A DNA stretch of 64,000 nucleotides, taken from Protonemura montana. Taxonomy: Eukaryota > Arthropoda > Insecta > Plecoptera > Nemouridae. Of the stretch, positions 1 to 10,544 are shown piece by piece; the stretch's first letter is position 1; each line of letters opens with the position of its first letter. The position numbers were made by a program, and so were the translations under genes. The notes under the pieces are model-generated. The model worked only from the letters and a program-made list of their open reading frames with translations. It did no database searches and was not told where the DNA came from. Where the stretch lies: assembly GCA_947568835.1 (NCBI GenBank), contig OX387604.1, positions 2,584,001 to 2,648,000 of the forward strand, written 5' to 3'.

Positions 1-225
1 TCCAATACCTGACCCAGCGCAGTGTTGCTTAACTTTGATCCCTCCAACCTCTCTCCCGAACAGAACTGGTCATGTGTATGATGGTCACCCACCCAATACC
101 TGACTCAGCGCAGTGTTGCTTAACTTTCATCCCTCCAACCTCTCTCCCGAACAGAACTGGTCATGTGTATGATGGTCACCCATACAATACCTGACCCAGC
201 GCAGTGTTGCTTAACTTCGGTGATT
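1..225 (-). repeat. 5S-rRNA-like SINE heads, tandem (window starts inside)
   Basis: Read on the minus strand, this is a head-to-tail series with a 91-bp period (units start near 2, 93 and 184). Each unit carries GAAGTTAAGCAACACTGCGC and a GGTATTGG-TGGGTGACC-like stretch, which resembles the internal promoter half of 5S rRNA. The units are joined by a spacer containing GAACAGAACTGG on the plus strand. The same units occur at 27.0 and 56.8 kb, where they head a longer SINE. This copy has lost its body, and the innermost unit ends near 225. Similarity to 5S is seen in the sequence. SINE status follows from the complete copies elsewhere in the window. Confidence 0.75.
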
Positions 226-261
226 TAACGAGAACCGGTGTTTCCAACACGCCAAACAGGG

Positions 262-620
262 AGTAGCCCCCCTTCATTTTCTCGCTAATAAATGTTAACA
301 AAAATTTTGTTAAAGTTAGCCTTTTTTTGTCCAAGGCTGGGCCAAAAATTTAGACCATCACTGATCGAAAGCTTATCACGTACTCTATCATCTGTAAAAA
401 TTTCAAGGGAGTACCTCCCCTTCATTTTCTCGCAAATAAATGATGACAAAAATTTTGTTAAAGTTAGCCTTTTTTTGTCCAATTCTGGGCCAAAAATTTA
501 GACCATCACTGATCGAAAGCTTATCAAGTACTCTATCATCTTTGAAAATTTCAAGGGAGTACCCCCCCCCTTCATTTTCTCGCAAATAAATGAAAACCAA
601 ATTTTTTTATTGTTAGCCTG
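262..620. repeat. Tandem repeat, ~149-bp unit
   Basis: Two full units and a partial third, with CCTTCATTTTCTCGC anchors at about 271, 419 and 569. The units differ by a few substitutions and by the length of a C run. Short ORFs across it are products of the repeat and not genes. Confidence 0.85.
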
Positions 621-1300
621 TCTCGTTCAGTACATCACGTATTTTTGAAGGCTAGCGCTTATTAGTTTTGTAGGCTGTTTTCTCGTTGCGCTATGTTGAG
701 TTGGTGCCTTTAGATGGCGTTTTAGATTTTGCGAGCTAAGTATCCACTAGTACCTTACTTACTTCTCTAAGTTTTCACCAACGTTTTGAGGGAAAAAATA
801 GTCGATACATAAACACATCACCCCCCTCAAATTATATGACGGGGGCTAAAACTATTGCTTAGTTTTTTTATATGATAAGTTTTAAGTTATGATCAAAGGA
901 GTTGCATTGTCATTTGTCAATACTTGGAAGATTAGTGTAGTGGGCTGTAGAGCTGCGTCATGCCATCTAGTTGCTTGGTTAGTTGAGGTCCTCTCTGGTT
1001 GAGGTTTTGGGTTGGGGGGACTAGCATATAGTATCCCGTTAGGCCAAATATTTTTAGCAAGGGTTGTCAGCTGCGTCGCAGGAACGAGTTACTCGAGCAA
1101 GTCTCGAATGTCTCGAGTCAGTCTTTGAGCCGTGTGTTACTGTTGTGACAGTGCGAACTGCAGTTTATGTTGTTTATAATCGTGTGATTCGTCGGTAAAA
1201 ATATCTGCTCAAACTGTGGATATAATTTTTTATTTACTTTAAAACTCATTAAATGTTTTTTATATCCAACTGAAAACGGATTTAGAGAGACCGCACTCAG
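621..1300. other. No gene recognised
   Basis: AT-rich sequence with no coding frame, RNA gene or repeat that I can identify. Confidence 0.5.
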
Positions 1301-1302
1301 CG

Positions 1303-1867
1303 GTGACGCGTAATCAAGCTGTGTCTTTGAGTCGCATTAGTTGCTACAACCCATTCCAGGAGCCTCTTTACTCGAGTGTAAATAAGGGGATACGCTACCT
1401 CTTTATAGAATTGAAGAAGAAAGTGCCAACGATTCCAGAAAATGTAAAAGTGTGTGATAAGTGTTGGAAACGAATTTCAAATTTACCAGAGCATCGTGAC
1501 GGTACCCCTCCGTATGATTCCTTTCAGCTATGCTTTCAGGCACCGGGACCACCTAGTCCTTCAATAGTTCCCCCAGAGGTCCTGGATGAAGCTCGAAATA
1601 TGTTTACCCACTCTCTGAAAGTGATAGGCGAGTCTCCAATCAAAAAGAAAAAAATTGGGCAAAAAAATACCGCACAGAAAAGTGTCAGAAGATCAAACCC
1701 GCAATTAAAACACTTGCATTGGGTGCGCCCAATCCTCGGATTACCGTGACACAAGAAAGGGAGAAGCTAAGTTTATCCAGCAATTGAAGGAAAGGTTTGC
1801 TTGCTGTAGGAAGAAAAGTGACCAGCTGCAGGTTCTCTCTGTCCTGCCAAAAAAGCTGGGCGAGTAG
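1303..1867 (+). pseudogene. Fragment of a dispersed transposon-type ORF with a CNPF / CxxC zinc-binding-like region
   Basis: The first part (1303-1749) has C-x-NPF followed about 35 residues later by VCDKCWKRI. This resembles the CNPF...KIC..CRK N-terminal region of an uncharacterised, repetitive animal ORF family that I know from cnidarian, mollusc and tick genomes. The usual His between the motifs is not seen. The second part (1763-1867, shifted +1) continues the family pattern with QLKERFACC and QVLSVLP, then stops at TAG. There is no ATG: the frame begins with GTG just after a CACTCAG that could be a splice acceptor. Frameshift and truncation mark it as a relic. The family match is from memory and was not searched. 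The role is unknown, presumably mobile-element related. Confidence 0.5.
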
Positions 1868-1868
1868 C

Positions 1869-1955
1869 CTATGTGTGTGTGTATGTGTGTGATGGTCAGC
1901 TATCCAATACCTAACCCAGTGCAGTGTTGCTTAACTTCGATGATCTCATAAGTTC
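1869..1955 (-). repeat. TG microsatellite and one 5S-like SINE head
   Basis: A short TGTG run (about 1871-1892) abuts one minus-strand 5S-like head with the same GAAGTTAAGCAACACTGC signature as the copies at the window start. No SINE body follows. Confidence 0.65.
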
Positions 1956-2408
1956 CGCGATTTGGTGTATGGAAAAAACACCAGATCACGAATCGTGATT
2001 CATCGCATGTTACAAACACGCCGATTCAAATTAATTTTTTTAACAGTATTTCTGGTATTCTGCGTTTCATCATTGAGTGTTGTTTAAGTGATTTTATCTT
2101 GCTGTGCTGACTTTGTTTGCTAGTTTCCCTAATGTAGTTTGTGTTTAGCAAAGGCATTTCTTCGAGCAACTTCAAAGAGCTTCGCTGAGACAAGGAAATC
2201 TCTGCAAGGCAGATGCACCGGGAGTTGAGAGTGATTCTCCTCACAATTATCAGGTAAACCGCTCAATGCACAAAACTGTTTATAAAATCCGAGAATGCCG
2301 TAAGAATACCTCTTTTCATTTCTTATACAAAAAAGTCCATATCTGGCCTGCATCTCAACCACCAAGAATGGAACAGCTATTGTACATTTTGTGCCAAAAA
2401 ATAGCTTT

Positions 2409-2440
2409 GTATAATAATAATAATAATATAATTAATAATA
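2409..2440. repeat. (AAT)n microsatellite
   Basis: ATA/AAT trinucleotide run followed by a short AT-rich stretch. Confidence 0.8.
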
Positions 2441-2573
2441 GTTTTTTATTGCGTAGATTGCCTCGTAATGTGGCAATCGTCCCTCACTAAAGATACATTA
2501 CATCACAGATTTACAACCTCTGTCGCCCAGGTACTAATAAACAAACAAGCTGAATAACAGTTTGAAAGAAAAG

Positions 2574-3605
2574 TCACAGGGTAGAAGTGTGGTAGAAGCT
2601 TATCAAACTAAAACAATCCTTTGCTACTACACTAAATACATAGTCTTGGACCCTGTCTAATTGAAAAAATTCCTTAATATCATATAAGCACGTCTCCAAC
2701 AGATCTTGCCCGAGGTCAGATGTAAAGGTGCTACCTTCTTTTTCTTTAATTGCCTTGGGCAAAGCGTTAGAACAGTTTTGAGCCGGCGTAGATGGGATTC
2801 GTTTTAAGGATTTCTCTGTTGTGTTTTTGAAGACAGGGCTTGCTTCTTCTTTTGGTGTAGTGTGAGTGAGTGGTCCCGTTTGTAGTTAGCAGCTTCGGAT
2901 TTTCTTTCATATGCACAATGCTGCAATAGATATACAAGCTTGAAAGCGTGAACATATTAAATTCCCTGAAGAGTGGTTTGCAGGAGTCTTTTATGTAGAC
3001 CTCTGCGGAGGGGTTGCTTTTTGCAACCGCCTTGATCTGCACACACCTTTTCTGCGAAATGAAAACATGACGTGCATGATGTGAGTTTCCCCAAAGTGTG
3101 ATACCATAACGTAATTTGGATTCAATTTGAGAGACGTAAAGCAGCCTGACTACTTCAGGGCTTGTTTCTTCCTTCATGTTTCTGAAAAGGTGGCAGTCAG
3201 AAGAGATTTTCTAACAAAGAGTATCGTTGTGCTACTTCCATTCGAGCGTGTTTTCCAGCATGACTCCCAGATGGTAAACCGCTTTTTGTTCAGGAATGCT
3301 CTTCTTGTCCATTCTAATCAGTGATCTGTTGTTGTGTATGCAACAGAGTGGTTTGAAGTGCATCACAACTGTCTTTTTCTTGTTGAGGAAGAGGCCATCA
3401 TCTGCACAGTAGTCTTGCATTTTCTGCACTGCTATTGAGCCACACTGAGGCATATTTGCTGTTCTGTGTCCGATTTGTTTGATGATGCATCGGTGATGAG
3501 TTGCGTAGTGTCGTCTGCATACTGAGTTAGACTACCCATGTTTGCATGCTTCACAAGATCAGCTGTAAACAGCGTAAACAGAACTGGCCATATTGTGGAC
3601 CCTTG
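2574..3605 (-). mobile_element. Decayed non-LTR retrotransposon, RT C-terminal part
   Basis: On the minus strand, from about 3603, a frame reads VLFTLFTADLVKH then QYADDTTQLI, with the polymerase YADD codons at 3510-3521. Downstream frames give a QKMQDYCADDGLFLNKKKT stretch, then LGVMLENTLEWK (3232-3453), then LLYVSQIESKLRYGITLWG (2767-3177), and a tail at 2574-2762. This order (catalytic box, NxxKT thumb, LG...W, Y...WG) is standard for the jockey/CR1-type RT C-terminal half. At least three frame breaks divide it. The 5' part is missing, as usual for truncated LINE copies. Reverse transcription would be its ancestral role. It is inactive now. Confidence 0.85.
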
Positions 3606-4620
3606 AACGCGGGTTACATTTCAACAGGCTGGCAAATTGGTTTAAACCAAGTAAAATTAAAGTGTTTGCAATTGAAGACCCAGGAAATTGCTAGACCAAT
3701 AAATTGGAGTTCTGGGAAATCTCACTAGAGAACATCAGTCGATAGCAATGACTGGAAAATAATTAAATATAGTGGCTGTGATATAACGCTGCACCCCCTG
3801 GCAGTTCACTTGTCATCTAGAAACAAATTTTAGAAGTTTATCTCGCAAGTAATTTTCAAAATAATTTGAAATCATATAGATTCAGCAGTTTCAAAATTCT
3901 CCTTTGTGTTTCCAGTTAGTGTAATATATCAATGCAATTATATTTATTATTCCAATGAAATTGGTTTTTTATCAGGTACTTAAATTCTCTCTCAATAGAA
4001 AATTATTTCAGGTGCCTGCACTACACTTCAGATTATAATCATGGTTTTATTTCCAAAAACACATTAAAGGCACACAGAAAGCAATTTTAAAATGAGCCAT
4101 GGAATTGCATCAGCAAGGTATGGAAACGTTGACTATCTTGTGCCACAGGACAAGCAAGTGGGTAAAGTGGCCTAAATAGAGGCAAGTGGAAACTTTGTGT
4201 TTGAGTTAAAACTAAGGTAAATTTAAACGAGAAACCTACACTGGGTGTTCAAGAAAATTGTTTGAACAATTTAGGCAATAGATTTTGACAAATTTCGACA
4301 AGCCAGAGATAGGATGTAGACTTAATTATCTAGCCTGCAATCAAAAAAACTGAATTTAAATCATTGGAAAATTCCTATATAGCACTAACTCTAGTTTTAC
4401 ACATTTCACTCAAAAAGAAATCTGGTCATGGAAATAAAGAAGAAAACCACATTGCTCATAGGAGATGGTCACATTCGACGTATCGTAATATCCACAAAAA
4501 GTTATGTTATAAAAAGACGGTAAAAACTTTCTTCTAGGCAATGCCTTTTATACGAAAGTGGTATATAACTTTATTTTGGAATGGAATATAGTAATAGGTA
4601 GTAAGTAAAGGTAGTGAGTT
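3606..4620. other. No gene recognised
   Basis: AT-rich spacer. I see no coding frame or repeat beyond short A/T runs. Confidence 0.5.
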
Positions 4621-4624
4621 CCTT

Positions 4625-4972
4625 TTAGTTGTTAGCCTTCAGCTCTCTCCTGAGTTCTTTAACATCGTTTGCGGGCAGCTTGTTCCAAAGTCTGGAAGCC
4701 CGGCCAACAAACGAGTGGAGCCCGATGTCAAAGCAATACCGTGTCAGCTTGATCTTCCAGGGGTGGTAGTTCTTTCCCAGAAATTTAGCTGGGAGAGTTA
4801 GTCTTTTAATATCGTTCCATGCAGGTGCTCCAGAGGGCTTTGTTGAGACAGCAGAGTGTTGCTTGCCCTCTTCTGTTGGCCAAGGGCCAAGGTCAGCCTC
4901 GAGCTGACTGACGCTTACATGAGGACGTTGGGTCTTCCTATCCCAACGCTTAGGGTTGTGGGGACGTTTCAC
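4625..4972 (-). mobile_element. LINE reverse-transcriptase C-terminal remnant
   Basis: A 115-codon minus-strand frame ends with a phrase of the form R-Y-CFDIGLHSFVGRASRLWNKLP. The pattern 'R...F..RA..LWN.LP' is the usual C-terminus of CR1/L2/jockey-like RT proteins. No catalytic box is present, so this is only the last part of the ORF. The N-terminal residues (KRPHNPKRWDRKTQRP) may be the linker seen before that motif. Confidence 0.6.
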
Positions 4973-5213
4973 TTGACAGTTAAAAATTATTTGCTTTAAC
5001 CTTAAAAAAATTGGTTGAAAACAGCTAGAAATTATTTGAATATCTGGAATTGACCTTTTTCAACATTCTAACATGTGTTTGATGGGGTCTTAATGTAGCA
5101 AGGTTAATAGAGCAATGTTCAATCGTGATTGCAGAACTAAATTAAATAGAAACTTACTTTTTGTCAATCGAAAGTCTTTTGGTGTGTGTTTTTTCTGTTT
5201 GTCGTAATGTTTT

Positions 5214-5722
5214 ATTTATTTATTGATTTATTTTATTTATTTCCACAACTTTGACATGCGTTTCATTCAGTATAAAATGCTATCGGTTGTTGCTAGGTTG
5301 TTTGTATATTGTTTAGTTTAGCCCTCATTTCTCTGGAGCTATTCGGTAGTAGCATAACCGCACTTTCCGGCAGATTATTCCACAATCGTATCCCCTCAGC
5401 AGCTAAGCAGTACTTCCTGATGTTGGTTCTTGGTTGCAGCTGTTTAATCTTGGATCTTGTCGGGATAAGTATGATGGTGGTTGAAGGAGCAGGTTGACGT
5501 CCTCCCATCCAGGTTCATTGATGTATGCTCGGAATATGGCCATGATTCGCGATCCATCTCCCCGTTCCCCCAGATTCTCCCAGTTCATGTCACAAACTAG
5601 CTGTGTTGGTCCGGGGGTTCTAGCGAAGCTTTTGCAGACATATCGAGCTGATCTCCGTTGTGCCATGTCCAAGCAGTGGATGCTTGCAGCTGTGTGGGGG
5701 CTCCAGACACTTGCACAGTATT
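5214..5722 (-). mobile_element. LINE RT C-terminus with frameshift and (AAAT)n tail
   Basis: From about 5722 down, the minus strand encodes YCASVWSPHT followed by DMAQRRSARYVCKSF, matching the 'YAS.VW.PHT...LE..QRRAARYV' block of non-LTR RT proteins. A frameshift near 5450 moves the reading to a frame that gives RKYCLAAEGIRLWNNLPE. The fragment ends in an ATTT-rich stretch at about 5214-5245, which on the minus strand is an (AAAT)n tail. It lies directly downstream of, and in the same orientation as, the next LINE. Confidence 0.8.
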
Positions 5723-7049
5723 TATTTATTTATTTATTTATTTTATTTATTTTCCTTTGACTCGTTCCAGAGTATTGGAAATTGTCAGTTCTACAATTCA
5801 GAATACAATCAATATATACAATATATACAATGCTTACATATATATACAGCGAAACATACATGAAAGAATACAACAATTATATATTAATTTTACAGCTCTT
5901 CACAATACTCCTTTACTGAGTAAAATGCTTTATCAGTTAAGTATAATTTCAAATTCGCATAAAGCTGCGGACCTTTTTTACCCTTTAAAAAATTGGGAAG
6001 AGCATTAGTCAGTTTAGCACCTGCATAAAAAGGGTCTTTTTTAAAAACTCTAGCTGGGGTCGTATGAGGGTAAGATATGCTCTTTCTTTTGCTCTCTTTG
6101 TTGCGCCTTTGAAGTTTCTCATCACAAAGTGCATTGTTTTACAGGATTTCTTTACTGTGGCATCTACATGCGTGTTCCATAGGAGATTGTCTGATAATAG
6201 AATTCCCAAGTACTTTTTGTTGTTTACTGGTTTGATGTCCATGGCGTTAAATGTGTAATTGTACTCAAATCTTCTTCTTCTTGTACAGAATGATATTTTA
6301 TTAGTATTGTCCATGCTTATCCTCATTTTGTTGGTGGAGACCCATTTGTACAAGGAGGATAGGTCATGCTGTAGTTGAACGCAGTCTTCTTTACGGCTGA
6401 CCGTTCTGTAAATAATACAGTCGTCCGCAAATAGGCGTACCTTCGAGTGGTTTATGGACTCGGGCAAGTCATTCATGAAGATCAGGAATATTAGTGGTCT
6501 GAGGACACTGCCTCGTGGGATTCCAAAGGTAACGTGAATGATGTCTGAAAATTCACAGTCAATTCGAACAACTTGCTTCCTGTTTTGCAGGAAACACCAT
6601 ATCCATTTCAGTACTTGTATATTTACATTAAGATTTGCTGTCTTGGACATCAGTATGTCATGGGAAACTTTATGGAATGCTTTTTCGAAGTCAATTAGAA
6701 TGGCATCCACCTGCTGATTTTGAAAGTCCACCTCTTGCACAACTTCTTGTGTGAAACCAGCCAGACTTGCCTCACATGAGTACTTTGACCCGAAGCCGAA
6801 CTGGTGCTTTAAGAAGAAGTTGGATTGTTTAAGGTGTCGGGGAATGTGTTGATCAATAATTCTCTCTAGTAACTGACATGGTATGCACGTTAAGCTGATA
6901 GGTCTGTAGTTCTTTGGTGAACTCTTGGATCCACCTTTGTGTATTGGAGATACAATGGCTTCTGACCAGTCATCTGGGATTTTTCCTTCTGTCAGCGACA
7001 TTGTAAAGATTACTACAGATCGCAGCTTGGCACCACTATACCAATCCAA
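5718..7049 (-). mobile_element. 5'-truncated LINE with RT domain
   Basis: An open 346-codon minus-strand frame (6009-7049) carries RT motifs in order: WSEAIVSPIHKGG, NYRPISLT, QFGF, DFEKAFHKVSHDIL, GIPRGSVLRPLIFLIFMNDL, LFADD (FADD codons 6420-6431), then KKYLGILLS. The fingers-palm-thumb order fits jockey/CR1-type elements. Several consensus positions are altered (FHKVSH, PRGSVLRP), which suggests an old copy. The frame shifts out before the final LWN.LP motif, and the 3' end is an (AAAT)n tail at 5718-5757. The endonuclease half is missing: homology stops near 7049, in keeping with 5' truncation. Confidence 0.9.
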
Positions 7050-7828
7050 TAAAAATAATTATTAACTGTGGTCCTCAGCTGTTGCTGTTGCTGTTGCCAC
7101 AACCGTTTGGCTTGGATGGTCAGATCACAGGCTCCTACAATCCAAGTCAAACGGTTACGGCTTTTTTGATAAGCATGTAAAGTATACGAGAGGAATGGAA
7201 AGCCTTACTTACGCGGAATACCTTTAACAAGATACCTTTTAACAAAATATAAAATCTAACAAACCTTTGAAATTTGAGAAAGGCTAGACATGTTACCCAT
7301 ATGTGTGATTTCCATTATATACAAATTATACAAGTAAACTTAAAGACTTCCCTGCAAGGTTCAACAGCGTTGTTTAACTTTACAGACTTTAGGTATGCAA
7401 ACTACACCTACCAAACTACACGTGCTGTCGGCATGAGCTAAAACCTAGGACCACGACTCACGAGGCTTGACAGATTGCAGAGAGTAGACGACCCTACCAG
7501 CCGATGAAGCCGAGATCTCTGCATCGACACGATATCATGGTAGGTATAGTAAATTCTGGAGTAGGTTGAATAAAAAAACGGGGACATTTGATTTAAATGG
7601 CTTGGTTGAATCCCTCGGTTAAATCTTTCAAAACAAACCTCTGTGATATATTAAAAATACACCTTGCAAATGGTGCATTGAACTTTTCATAAACTTGATA
7701 TATAAACTTTATATTCATAGTGGCAGACATGAACATGCATTAATGAAGATAATAAGGATACATTTATCAAAAAAATAACCAAACATAGAAAATTGGGACA
7801 AAGATAAAGGTGCCCCAGATGGTGTCTC
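7050..7828. other. No gene recognised
   Basis: Holds a short (GCTGTT)n-like run near 7078-7096. Otherwise no identifiable feature. No recognisable THAP or N-terminal transposase exon lies here upstream of the P-like ORF. Confidence 0.45.
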
Positions 7829-9655
7829 ATGGGACACTGGGACAGGCGAAACAACCTAAGTAACAAGCCGAAAGACAGCAGCAATTACAACGATTTTGCA
7901 ATCGGCGACCGCACGGTGTCTTGGCGCGACATCGTGCGGTTCTATTTTGTCGACACCGAAAAAGGGACTACTGGCCTCAGGGCGGCGCCAAAGCTCACCA
8001 TGAAGCACATGTTCCCTGGTTCTTTCGCTAAAATGAGCGTCAAGCTGGCGGCGCAAGTTTTCAGCCACTCGACCACGGCGGGCATGGCAACTGCCATCAG
8101 CACGGGTCAGCTTACTTCACCATCCGTGAACTATACGAAGGAATTCGTATGGTTTATGAACAACTTGTTCGACGCCCTGAACAGCCGGTTCGTTTACGAC
8201 GCGACGCCCCACCGACGACCACTGCGAGGCGCCTGCTGCGGCCGGCTCTCCCTCGAAGAGAGGACGTGGCTGGCAATGTGGACAGACTGGGAGGATGTCG
8301 ACGACCCCAACTTGCAGGAACAGGAGTCGACTCCCCCAGAGCCCTTGGACACGGCAAATCCTCCTCTGCGCTTTTTGATCCTTGCCAGGGAGTTTTTCAA
8401 ACTGTGGTCGCTGAGAAAGGATCGTGTGGATCCACCTTGCTTCGACGGCTTACAGCTCACTGTCAATGCCATTCTGATGCTGTGGGATGACATGCGGGAC
8501 GACGGGTTCGAGTTATTGTTGACATCGCGGTACAATCAAGACTACATCGAGAACTTGTTCGCAGTCATTCGAAACCGCGGTGGATGCAACTCGAACCCGA
8601 CTGCAAGGGTGTTTCGGCTGAATCTCCAGCATTCCATCATGGTGCACCTTCTTAATCCGCCGAAAACATCCAACTGCGAAGCGGATGAAGATGTGTGGCT
8701 GACTGCGATCGACAGCAAGGACCCTGTCTCGGGAGTTGTGAACGAAGCCCCCATGTGCCACGAAAAGGCCGTGGCTCCCGTGGAGGTTGTGACATTTAAG
8801 TCCCCGGTGCCATCAACTTCCCGAGATGCAGACCTTCTCGCCGAGGTGGCCATGGAAACCAATGAAACAGTGCACGACAATGACGCCGAAGACCCCCTAG
8901 ACTTCGAGCAGCCGACGCTTGACGTTAGCTCTCTAACTTACGTCGCTGGCTGGCTCGCCCGGCGGGGACTACGCAAGCACGATTGCGTTGAGTGCTGCAA
9001 AGTTCTTGTGAATGAAGGCCAACATATGTCCGGTGGCCACGAGGGTCTTATATATTATCGGTCCTTCATGACGAAGGACGGGACTGACTTGGGTAATCTT
9101 CTGGCGCCAAGTGACCAGTTCCTTGGGATCGTAAAACATCAAAACAATTTCTTCTGTGCCACGTACCCTGAAATCCAACATCTAAAGGGCGTGCGCAAAA
9201 TGATATCCGAGAAATTGAAAAAACGACAACCAGACCGGTTTTCTGGCCACTGCGCGGAGCACAGAAGGTACGAATTATTGCTATGCGCAATAAAAATTTG
9301 GTTACATAATTCTCTGCTTCATTGTTCGATCTTTATTATCATTGCTGTCACTAATAAACACATTTTTCGCACTTCTAGTTGGATAATGGAGCTGTTTATC
9401 CGAACAAAATTATATTACGACGCCAAATGGCTGGCACGGGATATACGAGATTGTCCTTCTAAACCCTCGGTCCTGGCCATTACAAAGCTCGAGTCGTCAC
9501 GCGGCCGCGCTGGACTCGTCAAGAGGTGCCAAGAGAAAAAATGGACAGAAAGCATCCGAAAAGCTCAAGAAGTTAAAACATCTGTAGGCAAGGTGAGTGA
9601 CGGAAGCAGCACGGTTTGTACTTACAAAATGCAAGTGGTTGCGATGTGTTAGCGA
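7829..9655 (+). mobile_element. P-element/THAP9-like transposase, 5'-truncated
   Basis: A 607-codon frame. Residues about 30-120 (SWRDIVRFYF... LAPKLT-like, FAKMSVKLAAQVFSHSTTA) match the region around the GTP-binding insertion of P-type transposases. Residues about 230-270 (LLTSRYNQDYIENLFAVIR, then GGCNSNPTAR) are the conserved C-terminal RNase-H-fold block. About 369-385 is the YVAGWLARRG segment followed by CVECC. The THAP DNA-binding domain and early catalytic region are absent, so the element is truncated at its 5' end. A likely intron lies at 9268-9378 (AAG|GTACGA ... CTTCTAG|TTGG). It is 111 bp and frame-preserving, and it joins EHR to SWIMELFIR. An AAG|GTGAGT donor follows near 9591. 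The exon is clearly GC-richer than its AT-rich surroundings. Role: cut-and-paste DNA transposition. Activity is unlikely without the N-terminus. Confidence 0.85.
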
Positions 9656-9739
9656 GTTAAAAATAAAAAAATAAGTTTTAATATATATCTTTGAAATATC
9701 GTCATGACAACATGAGATTTCAAGCTGATGAATTGATGG

Positions 9740-10541
9740 CTGTAGCTGATGTTGTTTACTTTCAGATTCCAGCTTCCTGCAGGAAGAAAGTCGTTGTCCT
9801 GCAATGTGGTATCGATGTCCGGTGGACGATTGGCGGAGAGCCCTCTCCTCGTTCTTCGGAGAATCGTCGTCGTCGTTGCGGTCAAACACCTGTGGATTTC
9901 GGTGGCGGCGTTGAACAGGAGCAGAATTTAATTTAAAAATGTGCGAGCCACATCGTTGAAAGTTTTCAAGTTTTTTGTGTTCAACCGCTGGAGAGATACA
10001 ATTGCATCGATTATGATAGCGGTGGGATTGCCTATCGGCAAAGGTGGTAATTCGGATACCGTTGATTGGGCAGCAGCTTCGAGCTCGTGTAGAATTCGGA
10101 TTTGTTGGTGTTTCTTCGGGAGCCATCATCTTTGAATATCGCCGAAGGGACTGAGCTCATGGGGTGGCTTAACACTTATTCTAAGTCCACGTCTTGTCGC
10201 TCTTTCGCTAGTTGGTAAACAACTTCCGACGAGAGTGCAACGCGCTTGCTTTTATTTTCGATAATTACACGGTCGGGTTTCCTCATGTCCTTGAATGATT
10301 TGAATAACAATTTCTTGATTGGGTCGTGAAATGATTTTGGGGCAACGCTGTCCACATCAAATCGGTCAGACACAAAACGCTCTAACAAACATTTCCCATC
10401 ATCGATTGCGTTGACTAGTGACTTGGTAATTTCAGGCGTTGCAGCGAGCCAACTGCCGATGTTAATGACATCATTGTTGGCCATACCTGTTACAAAAGGA
10501 TCGGTCATGTCAAATTTAATGTGCGAGATAATTTTTGACAC
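9740..10541 (-). pseudogene. Decayed copy of a dispersed uncharacterised animal ORF
   Basis: The best frame (10176-10541) contains DPFVTGMANNDVINIGSW, then LLERFVSDRF, DPIKKLLFKSF, and LAKERQDVDLE before a stop. Past the stop the same frame gives VLSHPMSSVPSAIF and DDGSRRNTNKSEF. Another frame gives PTAIIIDAIVSLQRL, and a third gives FDRNDDDDSPKNEERALR. This order matches from memory an uncharacterised, repetitive protein family in cnidarians, echinoderms and other animals (DPF...NI.SG...FDP.KK.K..TF... VPYSL...DGS.RKTNKS... YIIDGMA...FD.Y...SIKN.ER). At least one stop and two frameshifts make it a pseudogene. It lies antisense to, and just beyond, the P-like transposase. Function unknown. 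Confidence 0.5.
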
Positions 10542-10544
10542 ATC

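Noticed and set aside
9497..10129. 210-codon minus-strand ORF as an independent gene
   Set aside because: Only part of it (FDR..DDDSPKNEERALR) matches the dispersed family. The rest is out of frame with the homologous segments and overlaps the P-like transposase.
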